A DNA stretch of 7,646 nucleotides, taken from the NCBI GenBank assembly GCA_003560935.1, contig PWJF01000330.1, positions 1 through 7,646 on the forward strand, written 5' to 3'. The stretch is from Ignavibacteriales bacterium (lineage in GTDB: Bacteria; Bacteroidota; Ignavibacteria; T3Sed10-11). Shown here piece by piece: positions 5,668 through 7,646 of the stretch; the stretch's first letter is position 1; the number at the start of each line of letters is the position of its first letter. The translations under genes were made by a program, and so were the position numbers. Under the pieces are notes generated by a model, which searched no databases, was not told the DNA's origin, and worked only from the letters and a program-made list of their open reading frames with translations.

Positions 5668-7646
5668 TTATTCATGAGGTACATAATGCACCCAAATCGG
5701 ACTCGACCATGCCATCGTTCCATCTTTGTAGACCACTCTCAGGTAATAATAGTTTTTCCCGGGCTCTATCGTATCATCTTTTAAACCATGATAACCGAAA
5801 CGCCCTGCACCTATGCTTCCGCTAATAAACAACTCTTCATTATTTCGAATTATGTACGCATAAAGAATATTTAATGACCTCGCTTCAAAAGAAATAGTTG
5901 GAGGTTCACTGACGGTTATTTTACTTCCCATCGGATATTCATTGATTGAGAAATCCAGGTAGTACTTTTCGCCTGCCGTAGCATAATTGCGGCGGGCTTT
6001 CAATGCATACCAAACATTTTCTCTTGTGAGAGGACCGTCGAGAAGAACGCCGGTTAATCCTCCCTTATAGGGATCTTCACGCCACCCGTCATGAGAATGG
6101 TAATAAAGTCCATGGGAATCCGAACCGCCGACAAAACCTATTATTTTACCCAGTTCGAGTCCATCTTGAGCAAATGTCCCGGGCATACCACCGCGATGTG
6201 GAACCGGCAGGTTGCCCATATATTCATTCGCACCGTGAATGGACACAATCTCATAATTTGTTTGAATTTCAGGATCATGATCCTCCCAGGTCGTTCCGCT
6301 CCACGGCGGGTGGTGCGGAAAGGCAATAGCGTCGTGTTTATGCAAAATTTTAAATAACGACTCTACATCATATGCTTTCTCTCCGCGGTGACTGAACAAA
6401 GGACTCTCTTCTCCTCCTCTGAAGTAAACATTCTTATGACCTACTCGAACTGTAGTGTCCTGCCGTCCCATCCAGGTAGAATGAGTCCATTCATAAGCGT
6501 TGATGGTAACAAATTCTCCCGGTTGATTGTAAATTTCGTTAAGTGCTTTCAGATACGCCCATGCACCCGGGGAATAATGATTGCTTCCCTGCATCATAGC
6601 ATCGTGCTCGGTGATGGCTAAGAAGTCCAAACGATATACATTTTTATATAAATTAAAAAGTTCATCAAAACTACCGGAACCGTCGGAATATGCAGTATGT
6701 GTATGAATATCGCCGTAATAGACGTTATAATTTCCATGCATTGTGGGACCTCTGAATGATTCTTCGGCAATGCCATGCAATTGTTCCGGATAAGAAGCCG
6801 GCGTATAAGCTTTTACCTGTACATTTTGTTTTTGTGGGTTCCTGCGAATCATTTTCTGCAGAAAGATACTTGTACGGTCACGTCGCGCCATCCATAACTC
6901 GTTGTCGGATTCCCATGCCACATGAACATAAAATCCTCGCAGCCCCCAACCCGCTTCATCCAGATAACCATACTCGGTCCACCGGTCGCCGTCATAATAT
7001 ATACCGCTAAACACGTGATCGTGCCGGTTGAAAAGATACATCCTCCCGAAACTATCAAACGTTAATGTTGGAAACTCATGCGATTGCGTTTCGCTTCGGT
7101 TCTTAAAATCGACCTCGGGCATTTCGTTTCGTGGTTCGTACCACCGCTCACCGTCAAACGCTCTTACCATTGGATAGCGAATGATTCCCCAGCCGTCATC
7201 GTCCCGCCTGTTGGTTGTCCAGGCAATCCAGAGCTTGTCATCATACCAGCACAAAGCACTTTTAGAATCGATAGCCGGATGATTGCTGACCTGTATGGGG
7301 GCCTGTAACTTGTCATTTTTATAACTGTTAATATACACGTTGGTAGTATAGCCGTGGGTATAGTCCCACGCAAACCATATCGTTCCGTCGTGTGCTTCAA
7401 GCATTGCGGGACGATACGCATAACCGGGACGTGTTTCGATGTCAATTTCACCGGACCACGTTCCATTATGAAAATACTTCGCAACTATGGTAATGTCTTT
7501 TTCATCCGTTCCGCGTTCCCATGCTACCCACACTCTATTTTCAGCATCCGCTAAGACCGCCGGTCTGAAGTTATAACCTCGATTTGACGTTAGTTGAATT
7601 TCCTCTCCCAGCTCGCCATCGGAATATGTACGGGCAAAAACGTTCC
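5668..7646 (-). CDS. Propeller-repeat protein with C-terminal PHP/CehA-type metallohydrolase domain (5' end missing)
   Basis: The frame is open from the right edge to the TAA at 5668, giving 658 visible residues (counted from the edge). A GTG at 7533 lies inside a repeat and is not the true start. Residues about 1-265 carry blade-like repeats of roughly 50 residues with the theme RPA-x-DG-xx-W-x-AW (VWVAW, IWFAW, LWIAW, then weaker copies), suggesting a beta-propeller that began further upstream. A PHP domain follows at about 305-520 with a full set of candidate metal ligands: GDIHTHTAYSDG (His314, His316, Asp321), ITEHD (346-348), YEW (Glu385), FPHH (444-445) and GSDSHG (Asp509, His511). ENVWYALKARRNYATAG and the closing beta domain (AWSSPIWVHYV) resemble the ends of DUF3604 and CehA/McbA-type metallohydrolases. 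The family hydrolyses phosphoesters or related bonds; the substrate is unknown. Secretion is inferred from the propeller and from its secreted neighbours, since the N-terminus is not visible. The PHP pseudogene follows after 41 nt. Confidence 0.93.
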   Translation of the reverse strand, partial: NVFARTYSDGELGEEIQLTSNRGYNFRPAVLADAENRVWVAWERGTDEKDITIVAKYFHNGTWSGEIDIETRPGYAYRPAMLEAHDGTIWFAWDYTHGYTTNVYINSYKNDKLQAPIQVSNHPAIDSKSALCWYDDKLWIAWTTNRRDDDGWGIIRYPMVRAFDGERWYEPRNEMPEVDFKNRSETQSHEFPTLTFDSFGRMYLFNRHDHVFSGIYYDGDRWTEYGYLDEAGWGLRGFYVHVAWESDNELWMARRDRTSIFLQKMIRRNPQKQNVQVKAYTPASYPEQLHGIAEESFRGPTMHGNYNVYYGDIHTHTAYSDGSGSFDELFNLYKNVYRLDFLAITEHDAMMQGSNHYSPGAWAYLKALNEIYNQPGEFVTINAYEWTHSTWMGRQDTTVRVGHKNVYFRGGEESPLFSHRGEKAYDVESLFKILHKHDAIAFPHHPPWSGTTWEDHDPEIQTNYEIVSIHGANEYMGNLPVPHRGGMPGTFAQDGLELGKIIGFVGGSDSHGLYYHSHDGWREDPYKGGLTGVLLDGPLTRENVWYALKARRNYATAGEKYYLDFSINEYPMGSKITVSEPPTISFEARSLNILYAYIIRNNEELFISGSIGAGRFGYHGLKDDTIEPGKNYYYLRVVYKDGTMAWSSPIWVHYVPHE

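Noticed and set aside
7164..7533. Start of the propeller-PHP gene at the GTG at 7533
   Set aside because: The frame stays open to the right edge and the upstream residues (NFRPAVLADAENRVWVAW) are part of the same repeat, so the true start is outside the window.

Overview
The window reads as five consecutive loci, all on the minus strand, so transcription runs from right to left. In transcription order they are: (1) a large protein (5668-7646, 5' end outside the window) with beta-propeller-like repeats followed by a PHP/CehA-type metallohydrolase domain; (2) a decayed second PHP metallohydrolase gene (4863-5626), which has lost its catalytic core and carries a frameshift; (3) a secreted GH18-like glycoside hydrolase (3722-4807); (4) a secreted NodB/CE4-type polysaccharide deacetylase (2635-3711); (5) after a 222-nt AT-rich gap, the first 804 codons of a SusC/RagA-type TonB-dependent outer-membrane transporter (1-2412), whose 3' end runs off the left edge. 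No tRNA, rRNA, CRISPR array, insertion sequence or phage gene is visible.

The SusC-type transporter, with its N-terminal carboxypeptidase-regulatory-like domain, TonB box and plug, places the organism in the Bacteroidota or a related FCB-group lineage. Several starts have clear Shine-Dalgarno sequences (AGGAGGA before the transporter, GGAGGA before the PHP pseudogene, GGAG before the GH18 gene). That is less typical of classical Bacteroides and may point to a Balneolota, Rhodothermota, Ignavibacteria, Marinimicrobia or Gemmatimonadota-like relative. This placement is an inference. No SusD partner is visible; it would be expected just beyond the left edge.

A reasonable reading is an envelope or extracellular glycan-processing and uptake locus. 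A CE4 deacetylase and a GH18-like hydrolase, both families that act on N-acetylglucosamine-type polymers, lie 10 nt apart and upstream of a SusC-type importer. Two PHP-type metal-dependent hydrolases precede them. The substrate cannot be read from the sequence. An N-acetylated amino-sugar polymer, perhaps carrying phosphate esters, is a hypothesis only.

The points most worth a second look are the PHP pseudogene (catalytic core missing, two overlapping frames, His-rich leader), the propeller-PHP fusion, the neighbouring deacetylase and hydrolase that recall the two halves of PgaB, the non-consensus GH18 active-site residues, and the strong base-composition contrast between the AT-rich deacetylase and the GC-richer transporter.
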